A DNA stretch of 64,000 bases, taken from Anagrus nilaparvatae. Taxonomy: Eukaryota; Arthropoda; Insecta; Hymenoptera; Mymaridae. Where the stretch lies: positions 1,488,001 through 1,552,000 of the forward strand of contig JAKSXM010000228.1 of the NCBI GenBank assembly GCA_022575985.1. The letters are read 5' to 3'. The position numbers and the translations under genes are program-made. The notes under the pieces are model-generated. The model did not search any database, was not told where the DNA came from, and worked only from the letters and a program-made list of their open reading frames with translations. Shown here piece after piece: positions 39,694 through 54,536 of this stretch; the stretch's first letter is position 1, and every line of letters starts with the position of its first letter.

Positions 39694-40674
39694 TATGGAG
39701 TATTTCATTTTCCCGCGAAAATTGCTAGCTCGGTCGGTATTATCAAATTCGCAAAATAAAAGATGAGAGCAACTATTTAATCAGTAAAAACTAAAAGAAA
39801 ATTTCAAGATTGGCAAAAAAAAATATCAAAACGCCGCAGGTGGTTTATTAAAGAACTAATTTTTTCCTCTACCGCTAGACTGCGCCATTACACCGCTTGT
39901 CGTCGCCATTTTTATACATCAGCGCCGATTTCGTCATTTTATGGTGGTAGTTTTTTTTGCCAATAGCAAAGTGCTTACAAAATAGAGGTAAAGAAGATTC
40001 GTTTCGCATTTTTAAAAGCTTACGTTCTGCATCTAGACGAAATCAAAACAAAAACAAACAACGGGAATAAGGAAAACTGAATAGTAAGAGATCCTATGAC
40101 GTGTTAGTTTTAAAAACGGAGGCCATCTTGTATAATCGTAAAAACAGTTGCCTAGGCTTAAAATTCTGTTTTCTCGTGTAAGTTTATTTCCTGCCGAGAA
40201 CTCTAGCCTCATCAAAGCCTCATCAAATACTTTGATTCCCGAAACAATTTTCAAATTTTCCGTCCAAAAAAAGATCAGTTTTTTGTTGTTGGGAAACTTC
40301 TTTTATAGAGGATCACTCATATTAGACGACACGCATGGTTAAAATAAGAATTAATATCTCCTATACTTTTCCGCCAGCCATATTGATAATATTACGTATA
40401 CTAGCGCCAAAAATAATAAAATTCAGTGGACGTTGCTAAAGCCTATATTACCGCTAATAATTTTTAGATTGCTCGCTTCAAAATTTTAAACTTTTCAAAA
40501 TTAAATTTTAATGCAATAATATTTCAACGCTATAAAGCAGAATTGTGGTTACCATGCGTTAGTAAATATTTTTTGTTTACTCCAATTAAATTTCGCTTGA
40601 AATAATAGTAAACCCAATTACCTAAACCAAATATTTCTCTCAGTGTAGAATATTTCAGAACGAAATACTCCATA
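39694..40674. mobile_element. Possible TA-flanked inverted-repeat element of 981 bp
   Basis: The left end TATGGAGTATTTCATT and the reverse complement of the right end TATGGAGTATTTCGTT match except at one base, with TA at 39692-39693 and 40675-40676. The interior is more GC-rich than the intron around it and contains short phrases such as GCGCCATTACACCGC, but no recognisable transposase. The 73-codon - strand and 64-codon + strand frames inside overlap each other and look random. Alternatively the short ends may match by chance. Confidence 0.45.
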
Positions 40675-43600
40675 TACAAATGTACCAATTTAAAAATTTT
40701 TTTTTAATTATTAAATTGTAATGTCGTTTATATTATATATTATACACTTTATATTATATATTACCATAGATATAATTAAAATTATCACGTGTTTTTTGAT
40801 TCGCGACACGTGAAAAAATATTTTTTTTTATTAATATTAACATTTTCTTATATATTATAACCGTATGCTTATTTTAAGGTAGATAATATACATTGTTCAT
40901 TATCTATATATTTATATATATTACCTGCATTTTTCTAGGATTTTTTAACAAAGAAAATATATAAATCTAGAAATATATTTTCTTTAATTTTATTTTTCTC
41001 AAAAAAATGGACGATCTTGTATTAAATATTTATTATTGTCCTAATATATTATACGATATAATCTAAAGTTTAGTGATAAATTTTAATATAATTAAATTAA
41101 ATACAAAAGTTGAATAATTTGCATTCTCTCTAAAACACAGTAAATAACTTTATTCGAGTTATAAGGGTTTATAGGTTATGTATAAGTTTCAATTATATTA
41201 ATAGTATTTTAATATAGATCTCGACTTTATAAAGAAGAAATTTACAATCTAGGTATGTATTATTGACTGCTATTGGAATTTAATATTTCGATAGAGAATT
41301 TTCCCATTTTATTTTTATTTATATATGTGATGGTATTTTTGATTATACTTACTATTTATCAAGTATTTTCATTTGTATTTCTATACGTATCGCGAAATGA
41401 CAATAACGTTTAAGAGATTATTATCTATTGAAGATATTTAAAGTTTAAATGAACATTCTGGAGAGAATCGTTGGCTGAATTCAATTAGAGTTTTATTGAT
41501 ATTAAAAAAGTTTTTTTTTATTTTTATTACTATTTGGCATCCCGGTTGTGGGGAAAAATTTTATTTCGTGCTGGATTGATACAATTGGCATCCCTTGTGC
41601 TATAAAATAAGATTTATTATTGCGGTTTTAATACATATTATAGTACTTGTGAGTAAAAATTATAGGGATATTTTGCACATTTGGGGATAAAAATTACTAA
41701 ATTTTGTTGATATTTAGTGACTTAAGAATTTATTAGTAAATATGGCAATTTTTATCATGATTTTATTTGATTTTTGGGTAAATCAAGTTATTTTCCAACA
41801 GCGCAGTAAAATTTAACAGTAAATTTTGCTCCGTGTATTTTTTATAAAAACAAAATTAAACTTTTTTGATAGAAATCAAAAGTCATAAAGAAGTCATTAA
41901 AGTCTTCAAGACTTCGAAGTTTACGACCCCTCGATTGAAAACTTATAGAGTAAAAATTTTAATTACAACTCAAAAAAGAAGCATATTATATTAAAATAAT
42001 TACTAACTATACTAGTAAAATTTAATTTATGAAACCCCAAAAAGTTTTGTAAAAATCTTTACTAAAAGAAAAACTTTTATTTACCACGTCAAAAAACAAA
42101 AACAGTTTAATTAAAATTACAACTTATATTTTAATAAGTTCTTTCATTGTAAAAAATTAATTTTCAATTTTTTTACTAAAAACTTTAAATCAAAACTTCA
42201 ATATTTCTGCATATAAAATCTTAAAATACTCGTACCACAACAAAAAAAAAAAAACTTCGCAGACATTGACTTTAATTATCTAGCAGCAAGTTTTATTTTT
42301 ACGTTATAATATATAACTTTTAAAGGTATAAAAAAAAAAGTAAAATAATTCTTTCTTTTTTATTATTCCCTAGATACTCAACTCTAGTAAATTCATGTAA
42401 CATTTTTTTTTAATTCTTTTTTTTTTCAAACCCCATATATTTTTTTTAGCTCTTTAAAATAAAGAATTTTATTATAATAGTATGTAACTATTTTCAATGA
42501 TATATAACCTTTTTTTTTAATGGAGTTTATGTGAGATTCAGGAGAAAAAAAATAAACGAGGATATTTTTAGAAAAATAAAAGTAGATAGAAATAAAGGTT
42601 TTTTTTTGTAGTATAAAAAAAGAAAATTAATTAATTCTTTGATGAATTGCCAAGTTTCGTAAATCTAATGAACTGGAGAAAAGAAAATATTTTTAACATT
42701 ATTTTTTTTGGAAAATTGGGGTTATTGTTAGTTAGTTTGTAATTAAGAAGATAATTATTTTCATTTTTTTAATTAGGGATTTATGATTTTATGCTGGATT
42801 GTTTATTTTGGAGGTTTGATTAGAGTAACAAAGGCTAAGAAGCTCAATGGCCAAGCAGCGATGCCAGTTACCCCACTAAAATCAAAATATCGCTAAAAAT
42901 TTTTACTCACTTGATACTTTGGTTGCACATGATATTTTTAATAAAATTGCATATGTCAAAAACTCGTCTGCCAGAGAAATATAACCTTTTACTGAAGCTG
43001 TTAAAATTGTTCATTAAGCTCCCATTAGTGACTCCTATTTAATATATAATGCACTTTAATTAAACACCAAATTAGATTTCGTGTGAAAATATTTAAAAAT
43101 AAATTAATTATGCATAAAATCTACTTTACTCCACTTTTTAGTCTACCTTACTTTGTTGACACGAACTACCCTAAAATAAATGAAAGAATTTTTTTATACC
43201 GCCAGTCTATTATGACTAAAAAATTTATGCATTTTCCATACATAAAAAAAGTAAACTAAAGAAGCTTTTATGATAAAAAAAAATGGTTATCCTTGATGTG
43301 CCATTATTATAAATAAATATTATAAAGCTTTTTAGATTTTTTCAACTCTCCATTATCGTAATGAACATCCTTTTGTGCAAATCGTTAACTTCTCTACCTT
43401 TTTTTTTGGTACACTTAACTGTTGAAATTATTGTCGTAAAATAATTTTTAGGTTATAAGCTTTTTTAAGAAAAATATTTTTTTTTAGCTCTGAAAGCTTT
43501 ATATTAAAAAAAAATTTTTATTTAAATTGAAAAAAAAATTTTTTTACAAGGAAGTCATATAATTTAAAACAGGAAATAGAAAATAATTTTTTCATTATTA

Positions 43601-46600
43601 TATTTTTCGACAAGATATTTTTACGCTAGAGTAAATACGTATTTTATAAATGACAAATTTTAAAAGAGATAAAAAAATATCCCTTTTTTTTTTAATTATC
43701 CCACTTTTCTATACATGATTATTATTATTATCTTTTGTAGTCTTTTTTAAATAGAAAAAAAATCGAAAATTTAAATTTTCCCGCTTTATAAGAGTTGACA
43801 TATGCAGAATAAATTTTTTTATCTTTTTTTTATGTAAAAGCCATTGGAAGTGAATATTACTTTTTTATTTTGATAAAGGTAAAAATAAAAAGAGATTTTT
43901 TTATACATAAGAGGATCTAACATGTTAAAGAAACTCAATTCGATTTACTGTACCATTTTCTGACATTGTCAGGATTCTTGAATATATTTTCTAGCTTTTT
44001 TTTATTTTGAGTAGTAAAGGAACTTTGGAAAATTTTTAGAAAGGATTTTTTTAATATTAAAAAAAATGCATCGTTAAATATCGTCGAGGATTTAATTTGA
44101 AAAAAATTGTAAAAAAATTTTTTAAGTAAAAAAACTTGTTGAAAAGTCAATGTGCAAATTTTCTTTGGGTTTAGTTAAAGTTAAACTGAATAAATTTGAA
44201 TATTTAAATTTATACATTCGATGAAAATGACTTTTCTTTGAAATGTCCAATGTCATAAAATAAATTAGAATAGAGAGAAAATTCAAAATTAGAATGTTAC
44301 AAAAGATTTAATTTAATTACTTTTTATTTTCTACGTGTTTGAAATTTGAATTTTCTCAAAAAATATTCTTCGGTTCATTAATGCTGTTTAGCATGAATTC
44401 TTTCAAGAATTTTGCAGTGCCAAGAGAAAGAAAAGTTCTTATTTGTCATCAAAAAATGTTTTTAAAATTATAAATTCAGGCTTCCGTATGAATCCGGCTC
44501 GAAGGACCAATTTTTATATTGGGACTCATTAAAAAATTACTAAAATTATTTGACATGAGCCTGCTCTAAAGTTTAAGCTTTTTTCTATTTCGCCTATATT
44601 TTATAGTTGTAGGTATGCGCGCGCATAAAGTACCTCCATAAAAACCTAATTTTAAAAAATTTCAATATTTTATCAAAGCAACAAAATTTATAGCTACATA
44701 AGTGTAAAGTACTATGTAGTACTATAAAACTTACATTTACGTTGTTTTTTCTTCTGTTTGTGCTTAAGAACAAAGTTTTTCTATTAAAATAAAATTTACC
44801 ACATAAAAACAAGTAAATAAATCTCGTAATTGCGTTGTTGTAAAAAAACTCGTAAAAAAATTTAATATTTAAGCTAATTATAAATATTTTTAAGTCTAAA
44901 TGAATAAAATTTTTTGATAACTGAGTATGAAAAGAGGTACAAAACATAAAAAAAAGATGAAATTGTATGCCATATGCAGATAATGCTATCACACTGAAAT
45001 ACAAGCACATGAATGATATTTGAGATTGGTACTCGTATTTTATTTTTTATTTGTATTCAAGTGCTTATATTTTTTTGATAGACTTGTTCTGCTGCTTCGT
45101 GTAATTAAAAAATGATACTTGAACGAAATTATGAATAAAAATTAGATTGATTAATTAAATAATGTTATCAAGGACATATTTTCTGTTTGATTTTTATATG
45201 ATTGATTCCAGGGTAAATGTACTGTTTCTTTGCTATTCATTTTTAAAAACCAATTTGCTACCAATTTACCAATTTTAAACTCTTTTAAAATTAAAAATTT
45301 AAAGACATTGAAAATTTTCAAGGTATTGCCAGATGTTTCTCAAAAATATGTACAAATTATTTTCAAACATTTGGTCCAGATACAAAATTTTGGTTAATTT
45401 CGAAAATTTTATCACTAAGGGAGAATTTAATCTTTCAAGAAGATTACTTTTTCTCTGGTAAGCGTACATTTAACATGGAATCGCTCAATCAGAAATCAAT
45501 AATTGTATAAAAAGGCTTAATTATTTAAAAACTGTATTATAAAATGTGTTATTATAAAGAGAGAAATGCAAATTAATTTATTCAGTAAAAAAATTAGGTT
45601 AGAAAATTTCTGCATATCAATTTATTTATTATATCGTGATATTGGGACATAATAATATTTTAACACAAAAAAAGTGTCTTGTAAATTTTCAAGATGGAAT
45701 TTTTTCGCTATTTTTTTTCTAAATTATTCATTTTTTTATGAAAAGTTAATAAAAATTCTATTATTTAAAATTGTGCCATATAATTCAAAGATTTTTTTCA
45801 TCGATTAAATTTCTGTCACATAATTTTTTATTAAGTCTAAGTAAAAGATATAAAAAAAATTCAATGGATTTTTATTAGGTAAAGTAAATAAAAGTTTATA
45901 AATTTTTTTAATACAATATCGTCCATTAAATAAGAGAAAATAAAAAAAAAACTTAGTATTTAATAGCTAGAGATAAAACAAACTTGTGCTTTCGATATAT
46001 TTTACTTTAAACTTTTTCTTTTTTAACTCAATAATTTTTCTTATATTGATGCAACTTTTTTTTAGTAAAAATGGTCACTTAAAAAATTGTTATTTATTTT
46101 TCAAAAAACGAAAATTGGTTAATTAAATTAATGTTGTGAAAAATTGGAAACACAAGTTTAGTTACTTATTGAATATATTTTTTTTAGTTTTATTTATCTG
46201 ATATTTCGATAAATTTTTGAGAAAAATGTTCGAATTGTATAAAAATGTAATTTTATTGATTGTATTTAAAATTTTGGTAAGTCCGAAGAATATAATTTTC
46301 AATCAGCTTTAATTTAATCCGATTTTTTGCATGACCAAAAAACGCCATTAAAGCTTTTAACGAAAATTTCTTTTTGCCCGTTCGCGTAGTATGATTTTCT
46401 AATGCATAAGTCCTGTACGTAATTAACAGTTTTTGCCAAGTTTTTGCCATATGTTATGAAAATTATTTTATCTAAACGAGCTTGCTTTAAAATATCGAAT
46501 ATTTGAATAGTCTCTAAAATGACTGGCTTTTTCTGCTAAAATCATAAGAAAATTTATCCTTAACTGCAACTTTTTTTCTAGAAATGATTTTTAATAAAAT

Positions 46601-48552
46601 GTCACGTTCACGCCTAGTAATGAGCTTGTATTTTTTGTATTTTCTTATTGTGAAAGTACAAAATTCAGTCAATAATTTTGCATAAAATATTTGGAAAAAA
46701 GAATATTTTTTAATGGTCGCACGTGAAAAAGAGCACGGAAGTAATATTCAAAATAATTTCTGGATCCCAAAAAATATTTTCTGGGGTTTAAATATTTGAA
46801 ATATATAAAAACTCTTTAAAAAAATTTGGAATAAAATTTGTGAGTAAACCCTTTTTGAAAAGCAATAAATTTTTAATTTTTACTAAAATTCCAAAATTTA
46901 AGAAATTTAATTTTTTACTCATTGCCAGTTTAAATATTTTAAATACAATCAACAAATTGTACATTACTCAAAATAATTCGGTTACTGCAACCAAAATTTC
47001 GGATAATTAATCCCGCTAGTAGAAATTAATTAACACAACCAGTGGCAATTAGAATAGCGCAACTGGTAATACTGTAATAATTGCTGTCTTGGATGGTCGC
47101 AGTACCCAAATTTTTTTTCTGTGTATACATTTTACCAGCGCGTAATAGAACTATATTTAAAGAGAATTTCAGTTAAAAAATTGAATAAGATAAATAAAAC
47201 TAAAAAAAATATACATTAAAAACAAAAAATTTGTTTTTTGTTTATAAATATAGCGCTTGTGGGTTTAGGTGTTCTGGAATTTTGTTTCAGTAATTTATAT
47301 ATTTTTTATATTTAATATTAATATTATTGTATGTCGAGGATTATGTTTAAAAAATTTTTTTATTAAATGAATGGATAAAACCTTCGGATTAATGAGTCGC
47401 TTTATACTTTCAGAAAGGTTGATAGCTATTTAACTTAAAGCCACTTATGACGCCCTCAGTTTGTTCTAAAAGTAGTTATTTAGATTAATTTAAAAAATTA
47501 TCATTTTTAAAAAGCTGCTTTGATTGTAAATTAAATTTTTTTCGGTCTTATTAAAAAAAAACCGGTTTGGTACTAATGTATAATTTGTAATACACTAGCT
47601 GAAATTAAAAAAGCCTAATAAACCCTATCTTTTAGCCTTGATCTGCATCGTTCTAGATCCAAATAGAGGCTTTTTATTGAACACTAACTAAAAATACCAA
47701 GGATATTTTCACTTTTCAACTCAAAGACACTCTGAAAGTATAAAAAAAATTATTATCCCAAGATAATACCCCATTTCTAAAAATCAGTAATTAAATTAAA
47801 ATTATAAATTAAATATTAATTTTTCAAATATTTACATAAAAAACACCATTTTTTTATAACGTATAATTTTTTGTACAATTTTTAATTAAAATAATACTCG
47901 ACATGCAATATATTTAAGCACGTAAGATTGATGAAATATCCTTAATTTTTTTTTTATCATTAGTGGGTATATATTATTATTCTCACCAAAAAAAAGTAAT
48001 CTGCATAAATTATGTATAGTCATAGACACACCAAAAAAAAGAATATTTAAAAAAATTTAGTTTCATTATCTCTTCTGTTGAAAATTAAAGAAATTTTTTT
48101 GATTAATTTGATATTTAAAGCTCATTTTTTTGGAAAATCTATGACTAAACGAATAATAAATGCATCGTGTTTCTAATTACAGCAGGATTCGCACGTAGCA
48201 GCTTTTATTATAACTTTTTTTTTATTTTAAAGTAATTAATTAATCATTTTTACACTTTTTGTATTGTACTATTAAATAAATTTATACGTAAAAGTTTAAA
48301 AAAATTTTTATTTTGTAAAATTAATTAGTCTTTTTTTTGAGTAATTAAAATAATGTTTCTTTTTTTATTTTTTGAACGAATTTATTTATAATTTTTAATT
48401 TTTATTATAAAGTACAGTTACGTGCAAATCCGATATTGCCTGCAAAAAAACAAATAAAGAAACATTTAACCTATAAAAATTTTTTTTAGTAACAATTTGT
48501 TTACATATTATTCTAATTAATATTTTTCTTTGCTTTCTGTTTACGTCAATAG

Positions 48553-48607
48553 GTTAACAATGCAACAGCAAGAGTTCAAACGAAAAAACCACCAACAGTT
48601 CCAAACG
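48553..48607 (+). CDS. Rbfox1: Rbfox coding exon of 55 nt (end of RRM)
   Basis: Eighteen codons VNNATARVQTKKPPTVPN plus one base. VNNATARV is the last beta strand of the Fox RRM, identical to vertebrates; after it the vertebrate sequence (MTNKK) diverges and QTKKxPTVPN is of the invertebrate type. Acceptor CAATAG, donor G|GTAGGT; it starts in phase 0 and ends in phase 1 (first base G of a Val codon). The next exon begins TA, giving GTA (Val), so the two exons fit. Confidence 0.96.
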
Positions 48608-51600
48608 GTAGGTGTTTTTTTATTATACAAATAGTTTATTTTGGTTTATTTATGGGTTTATTTATGGTTGTGCCATTGAATATAAGCTCTGTCAGGATGA
48701 TCTAAAAACTTGCCATTAACTCAATTTAGAGCTACCATTCTAAGGCTAGTTCCACAAACCTTCGCAACTGTAAACTGATTGCAAACTCACAGTTGCAGCG
48801 TACTCAGACAATTTTGAGGCTATACCCAGGGTATATAGAAGGGAGGTATGACCTTGCGGATAATGTCCAATTCGTCAATAGAATTGCTTTGATTACTTTC
48901 AGCTAAGTTGGCTCAAAAACTAATCAAAGTTATGGCGTGCTTTAAATTATATATATAATACAAACATACTTCGAACATACTAATAGAATCATTCCATAAG
49001 TATAAAATATCTGTAGTTTAACTTTTTACTCACAATCAATTTTTAATTGTACTCAGAAATTTCATGTAAAAGTAACGTTATTCGTAGAAACCCAAATTTA
49101 ATTTATAGTCGCACAGTAACACCTTAAGACAAAATTTTCCTGCATAATGAGCTAATAATGGACACACTAAAGCTTAACTTAAAAAGAAAACGAATGCACA
49201 TTACTATCCAAGTCTGTTGAGCTATTAAAAAGACATTAAAATACAATATATTTTATAAATCTACAATGTGTATAATTAATTTCATTAAATCAAACAAAAG
49301 CTTTCAAAATATACTCGAAAATATATTAAAATAAATAATTATAAATTTTTCAAGTTTTGGCAACACAATATACTTTAAAATTAAAGTAAAATTTAATGAC
49401 ATAAATTATAATTTATATAGAAAAGTTTTCATTATAAATAATATAATTTCTGCTAATTATAAATATATTATTATTTTCATATTTTCACATTTAATAATCA
49501 AATAAATTACAGGTACATTTAATTTTAAATGATTTTTCAAGTACACTTTTCATTTAAATAAATAATTATATCGTAATTGACGTATTTTGTAAAATAAATT
49601 TGTTTGTTAATTGGACATGATTATGTAATATTTTATATTTTATAATTTTGCAAAATATTTGCGCCAATTTTCTTTAATTATTTGTACCCTTTGATCTTCA
49701 GAAAATTAAAGGAGAAATTGCGAGTTTCAGTAAATAATTTGTTTTGAAAAGTGAATATAGTGAGTTAAAATTATATTGAACATTAAAAGTTTTAATAAAA
49801 AATATTTTATTTAATATTTTTAAAATTTTTATGATCAAAAAAGTTAATAAATTTATAACGAGTTTGCTTTTGAGTTTATATATATGTGAACAAATAGCTC
49901 GAATGTAACATGATTACTGACTACTTATCTATTTCCCCAAATATTTCATGAACTATTTAAGTTTTTTACATAATACAGTACTATTAACCTGTAAAAATCA
50001 TTTCACCATCAAAAAATTTTTATTATTAAATTTTTTCAAAAAGGTACTGTGTAAAAAAAATTGAAAACTGTGCTAACACGGTGTTTTTTCATCAAGAATT
50101 TGGGATAAAAATAAAACGAATTTTAAAGATTACATAAGGAAGAAAATTCAAAGTCTTATTAACTTTACCCACCTCCCTTGTGACGATTTCCAAGCATGCT
50201 TGGGAACCACCTTCCCTAAAATATGTTCCTTGGTTAATAAAGCAAATCTTTCCGAGAATCTTTCCAAGAATCTTCCAGGGTCTTGTCAGTCTTGTCTGAT
50301 TATCTCGCCCTCAACGATGATAAATCATGTATGACCATGGATCATAAAAAATGGATTCACTTTGGAAATTTACTTCGTATTTTCTGGCTGCGAAACCTGA
50401 TACATTATTTTTAAAAAAAAATTGACATAAAATGTGATCAATACCTACAAATGTAATTTGTAAAAAGTTTGAACGAGCCATATTTACTATAATTACTAAT
50501 ATACTACAAAACTTTTGAATTAAATCCAAAAAAAATCCAATTTAATTTTATATTTTAACGTAAAAAAATTTCATTATTTTAATAAATTAAAACCCACATT
50601 CATAAAATTTTATAATTTTTAATTACAATTGTAATAATTACAAAATAGTATATTTATGAGATTAAAATATTAAAATTTTTTTATGCTCACAAAAATATAA
50701 TGGGTAATTACATAAAACAAGGAATTATAGTAAAAGCTCTGAATTTAAAATTTTACATTATAAATAAATAAAATAAATTAAAATTAGTACCAAAATTACC
50801 AAAATTAAAAATTAAAGCTTTTAAAAAATTCTCGAAAAATTAAAGATCAAAAAGTTTTTTAAAAAAAATAAAATTTTGACCTAATAAACAAATATGTTAA
50901 AACTTGAAAAAAAAATACTGTATTTTCCAAAATCAACAATTAAAACTTTTTTGTAAACAAGATGAGCTAACAGATTTTATATTTAAATAGTTGTTTTTCA
51001 AGCAAAAGATAGTCTATTTATTTATTATATTAGTCTAAAAAAAAAGTTTATATTTATTTGCGACTTTTATTTAAATAATTAAAGTAAGTTTTTTATTTTT
51101 AATTTATGTTTTATCACGTTTAGTGTCTTTTTGATTAATGATTTTTAGATTCGTTTTTTTATTAGATTAATTTTCCAAAACATTTCTTGCATTAATGAGC
51201 TTTTTTTTTATCTTTTTTGAATACAATTTTTTTTCTTGTCGATATTTCATGTAAATAATAAAAAATGAGATTATTATCATTCTGAGGGAGTAGAATTGAC
51301 AGCGTACGACCTTATTTTTTTTATTTATATAGAACACAACCAGGAAAAAAATGAGCATTAATATCTACTGACACGGTTATTCACTTTTATGATAATGATA
51401 AAAAACGATGAATAAAAGTTTCAAAGAATTTTTTAAATCTTAAAAATTTTCTTCGCTGTAAGGTATTAAAAGGGTAAAGTTATGGTTTTTAGACAAAGGT
51501 TATTAAATATTTTTATTTTAAAGGATTATATCCCCTTTTGATAGACCGTCAATTTTTAATGTCATTATAAATTTTAAAAATCATGGATCCACATTAATCC

Positions 51601-53970
51601 AAAACAGTCATTGAACCTGTACGTAGCTAAAGTTTGGAACGCAGGATGTTCTTAACTTCAAAAGTATGATTTTGTGCAATCAATTGAAAGTTATACATAA
51701 ACCCATTTTTACCCTCAGAGTCCAATTTCACTACCTAAGGGTCAGCTCTTCAGGATTTCATATTAGCTCCAAGGAGCCCATTTTGGCAACAATTCTAATA
51801 ATTTAGATTAGTAATCAAAACTACATCAAGTAACTTAACCTAAAAAGATATTTAATTCGTCACAAAAATAGATAAACAAATTTTTTATTATAAATATACA
51901 CAAAAAAATTTTACGATAAAAAAGAAATTATGTTTCGATAGCGTAAAACTTTAAAAACATATTACAGTCCTATTATGCACAGTCGATGAAGTTATCAGTA
52001 CTTTCTAGTAAAAAAAAAATAATGATAGGGTATAACCAAGCTGTTTTTCTTTATTTTTCTTCCTGTAAACATTTTTCTAAACAGAAAATAGACAAGATGC
52101 AACATTATAGATTAAAGTAACTTCCTTTTTAAACTTTTTTTTGTTACAAAAACCTCGACAAAAACTAACTTTTAAAAAAATTGACTAAAACGTGGATTAC
52201 TAAAACAGCTATTAAATATACTTTATTATACGTTAAGTAAATTTACAGGACTAGTTAAGTCAGAGATAAGGAAGAAGAGCCATTATGAAAAATAAACCTA
52301 AATTTTACACATATGAACATAAATCTTAAAAAAGCATGAAGGTCGAATAATTTAAAAATAAATTATAAAAATAATCGATACTACTGATTTATAAAACAAA
52401 TGTTAATTTTAATGATGATACACATTTAAAATTTAAATATTGACCTTTAACTTTAAATTTCTTTAGGTTTCTAGGTCTCTATTTTTTTTTTTTACATTTT
52501 CTAGTTTATCAGGATATTTTTGAATTTTTGTTTTATTTAAATTACTAAAATATGCTAATTTCATTAAACTGAAAAATAAGAGTGTTGCTAATAATAGTAA
52601 TTATTTTATGTTTAATTTAATAAAAGTAAATTTTGATTTTAAGATATTGTTTAAATAAGGTAAATAAAGTAATGGAGAATTTAAATTTATTACACTTTTT
52701 ATCTGAAATATAGTTATTTTCTTAACAAGAATGTAAAAAGCATCAAGCGTTCCTTAATTTTTAAACTTACATTTTTTCTTCTCGCTTAGTAGCCACATTT
52801 TTCACCTGCATTAAGAAGCCAACATTTTTTTCTCGCAAATGAAATGACTTATCAATGCTATATAAATGGACGAGATTCAAGTAGTTTTGAAAACTTAAAA
52901 TTATGCATAACGTGAAAAAAAAATTAATTTTATGATACATAAAGGATGAATTTTAACTACAGAATCTTGATCATCTTGATTAACTATTTTAGTTGTCGGG
53001 CTACATAAATAACAAAGTACATTATGCAACAAGCGCTTAAAATTTAGATTTTAATCCTGATTTTAATGCACAGGCGTAAGAGTGCGGCTTTTAAATGTCA
53101 ATACAAGATCGAGTAGTTGCTGGAGTAACAACAACAATTTTTCATCACTGATAAAAACCAAAACTTATAAAAAAAAGTTCTATAAGGCTTTTCGGCCTTA
53201 AAATATGGGGTTCTCGAGGACAATCACGATCTAAACATGCTATTTTATTCTATCACGTGACTAGCCCTAAAAGTTTTATAAACTGTTGCGGCTGTTCGCT
53301 AGGAACCCGCAAGGTAGTGATGCCAACTGAAAATTAAATTAAACAGTCTAAGCGAGCGACCGCCAAAGTTTACCGGATGATTACAAAATTTCCCTAAAAG
53401 TATGTTGACTAAAACGCCAAAAGATTAGCTAGCATTTAACCACTGTACAAGGCGCGTCTATTGGAAACTGGCATTAATCCTAAAGTTTTTCCACCTTAAA
53501 GGTTACTTATCAAAAACGTTAATTTTTATCAATTTTTATCTGTGTACACGTAAAACAGTGACATTTTTATTCTGTAATATTAAAAAGTTTTGTATTTACA
53601 ATCGTAACATACAACAATAAAAACGTTTTTCATTTTTGTTACAAAAATTTTAAAATATCTATTTTTGCCATCAGGACAAATCACTATGCATGTCGGTATG
53701 ATTATAAATATATTTTGCTACATTATAATTCACATGACAGATGATTTTGACTCCACCCTGAGGAGAAAAGAACATTTTACGTGATTTCACATAGAAAGTT
53801 ATTTATCTTATTTCAAATATCACGCTCATTTCAAATATAGCATATAATTTTTGTGGTATTTTCATTTTTTTGCATAAAAAAATTTAGTTTTGTGAATTTC
53901 GACAATGCAGTATTTTACATAATGCCAAGTTTAGAGTTAAAAATGCTCTTTTGTTAAGGCATTCATTAGG

Positions 53971-54153
53971 AGTGTGTGGTTATCCGAATGTCGGGTCAGT
54001 TAACCGAAATTTCGGGCTTTTTGCATCGCGTTAGCTCCTGATTCAAAACTGTAACTGTAGACCTACTTCAATAAATTTTGAGCTTTACAAGAAATCTGAC
54101 AAAAGTGGTCGAAATTTGGGGTACCCGACTCGCGTTATTGGGTAACCGCACTT
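53971..54153. mobile_element. Degenerate inverted-repeat element (GTGxGGTTAxCC ends)
   Basis: The left side reads AGTGTGTGGTTATCCGAATG and the reverse complement of the right side reads AAGTGCGGTTACCCAATAAC; both then contain a GTCGGGT block. The ends resemble those of hAT-type MITEs, but no target duplication is clear. Similar phrases occur around 60366-60550 and 63003-63150, suggesting an old family. Confidence 0.4.
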
Positions 54154-54272
54154 TTTTAGTATCCATTTTATACGAAAAACCTAAATTTTGTGACATTAAA
54201 ACAAAATCATACTTTTAATGAGCGAACGCCTAATCTGAAATAATTAGAACTAAAAATACTAAATTTTATATG

Positions 54273-54536
54273 CACTGAAAAAAAATTACTGGCCACGCGC
54301 CTAGAATTTTATAGGCGCAGAGCGTGTTCAACGAGAACGGGCTCCGGGCCTCGAACAAACTTGCGTTTCACACGTTTAGATCACGTGACATATAAAAAAT
54401 ACAAAGAGAAAATGCTGGGGCCCCCTCTCCAAACGCGTGAAACGCCAGTTCGTTCGAGGCCCTCGCCGGTCTCGCTAAGCAGGCACTACGCCTGTACTAG
54501 CAATCTAGGCGCGTAGCCGGTAATTTTTTTTCAGTG
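54273..54536. mobile_element. MITE of 264 bp with long GC-rich inverted repeats
   Basis: Starts CACTGAAAAAAAATTACTGG and ends with the reverse complement of CACTGAAAAAAAATTACCGG. The arms continue with GCGCCTAGA, GGGCCTCGAACxAACT and GCGTTTCACxCGTTT blocks, so most of the element can form one hairpin with AT-rich sequence at its tip. It is strongly GC-rich compared with the intron. CAC termini occur in several DNA transposon superfamilies; no target duplication could be read with certainty. Confidence 0.75.

Noticed and set aside
44594..45010. 138-codon - strand frame
   Set aside because: Phe, Tyr and Lys-rich translation of AT-rich intron, no domain, no neighbouring splice or promoter support.
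50186..50206. CCAAGCATGCTTGG palindrome containing GCATG
   Set aside because: A 14-bp palindrome is unremarkable over 64 kb, and AGCATG is not the preferred Fox motif; it is also far from any exon.
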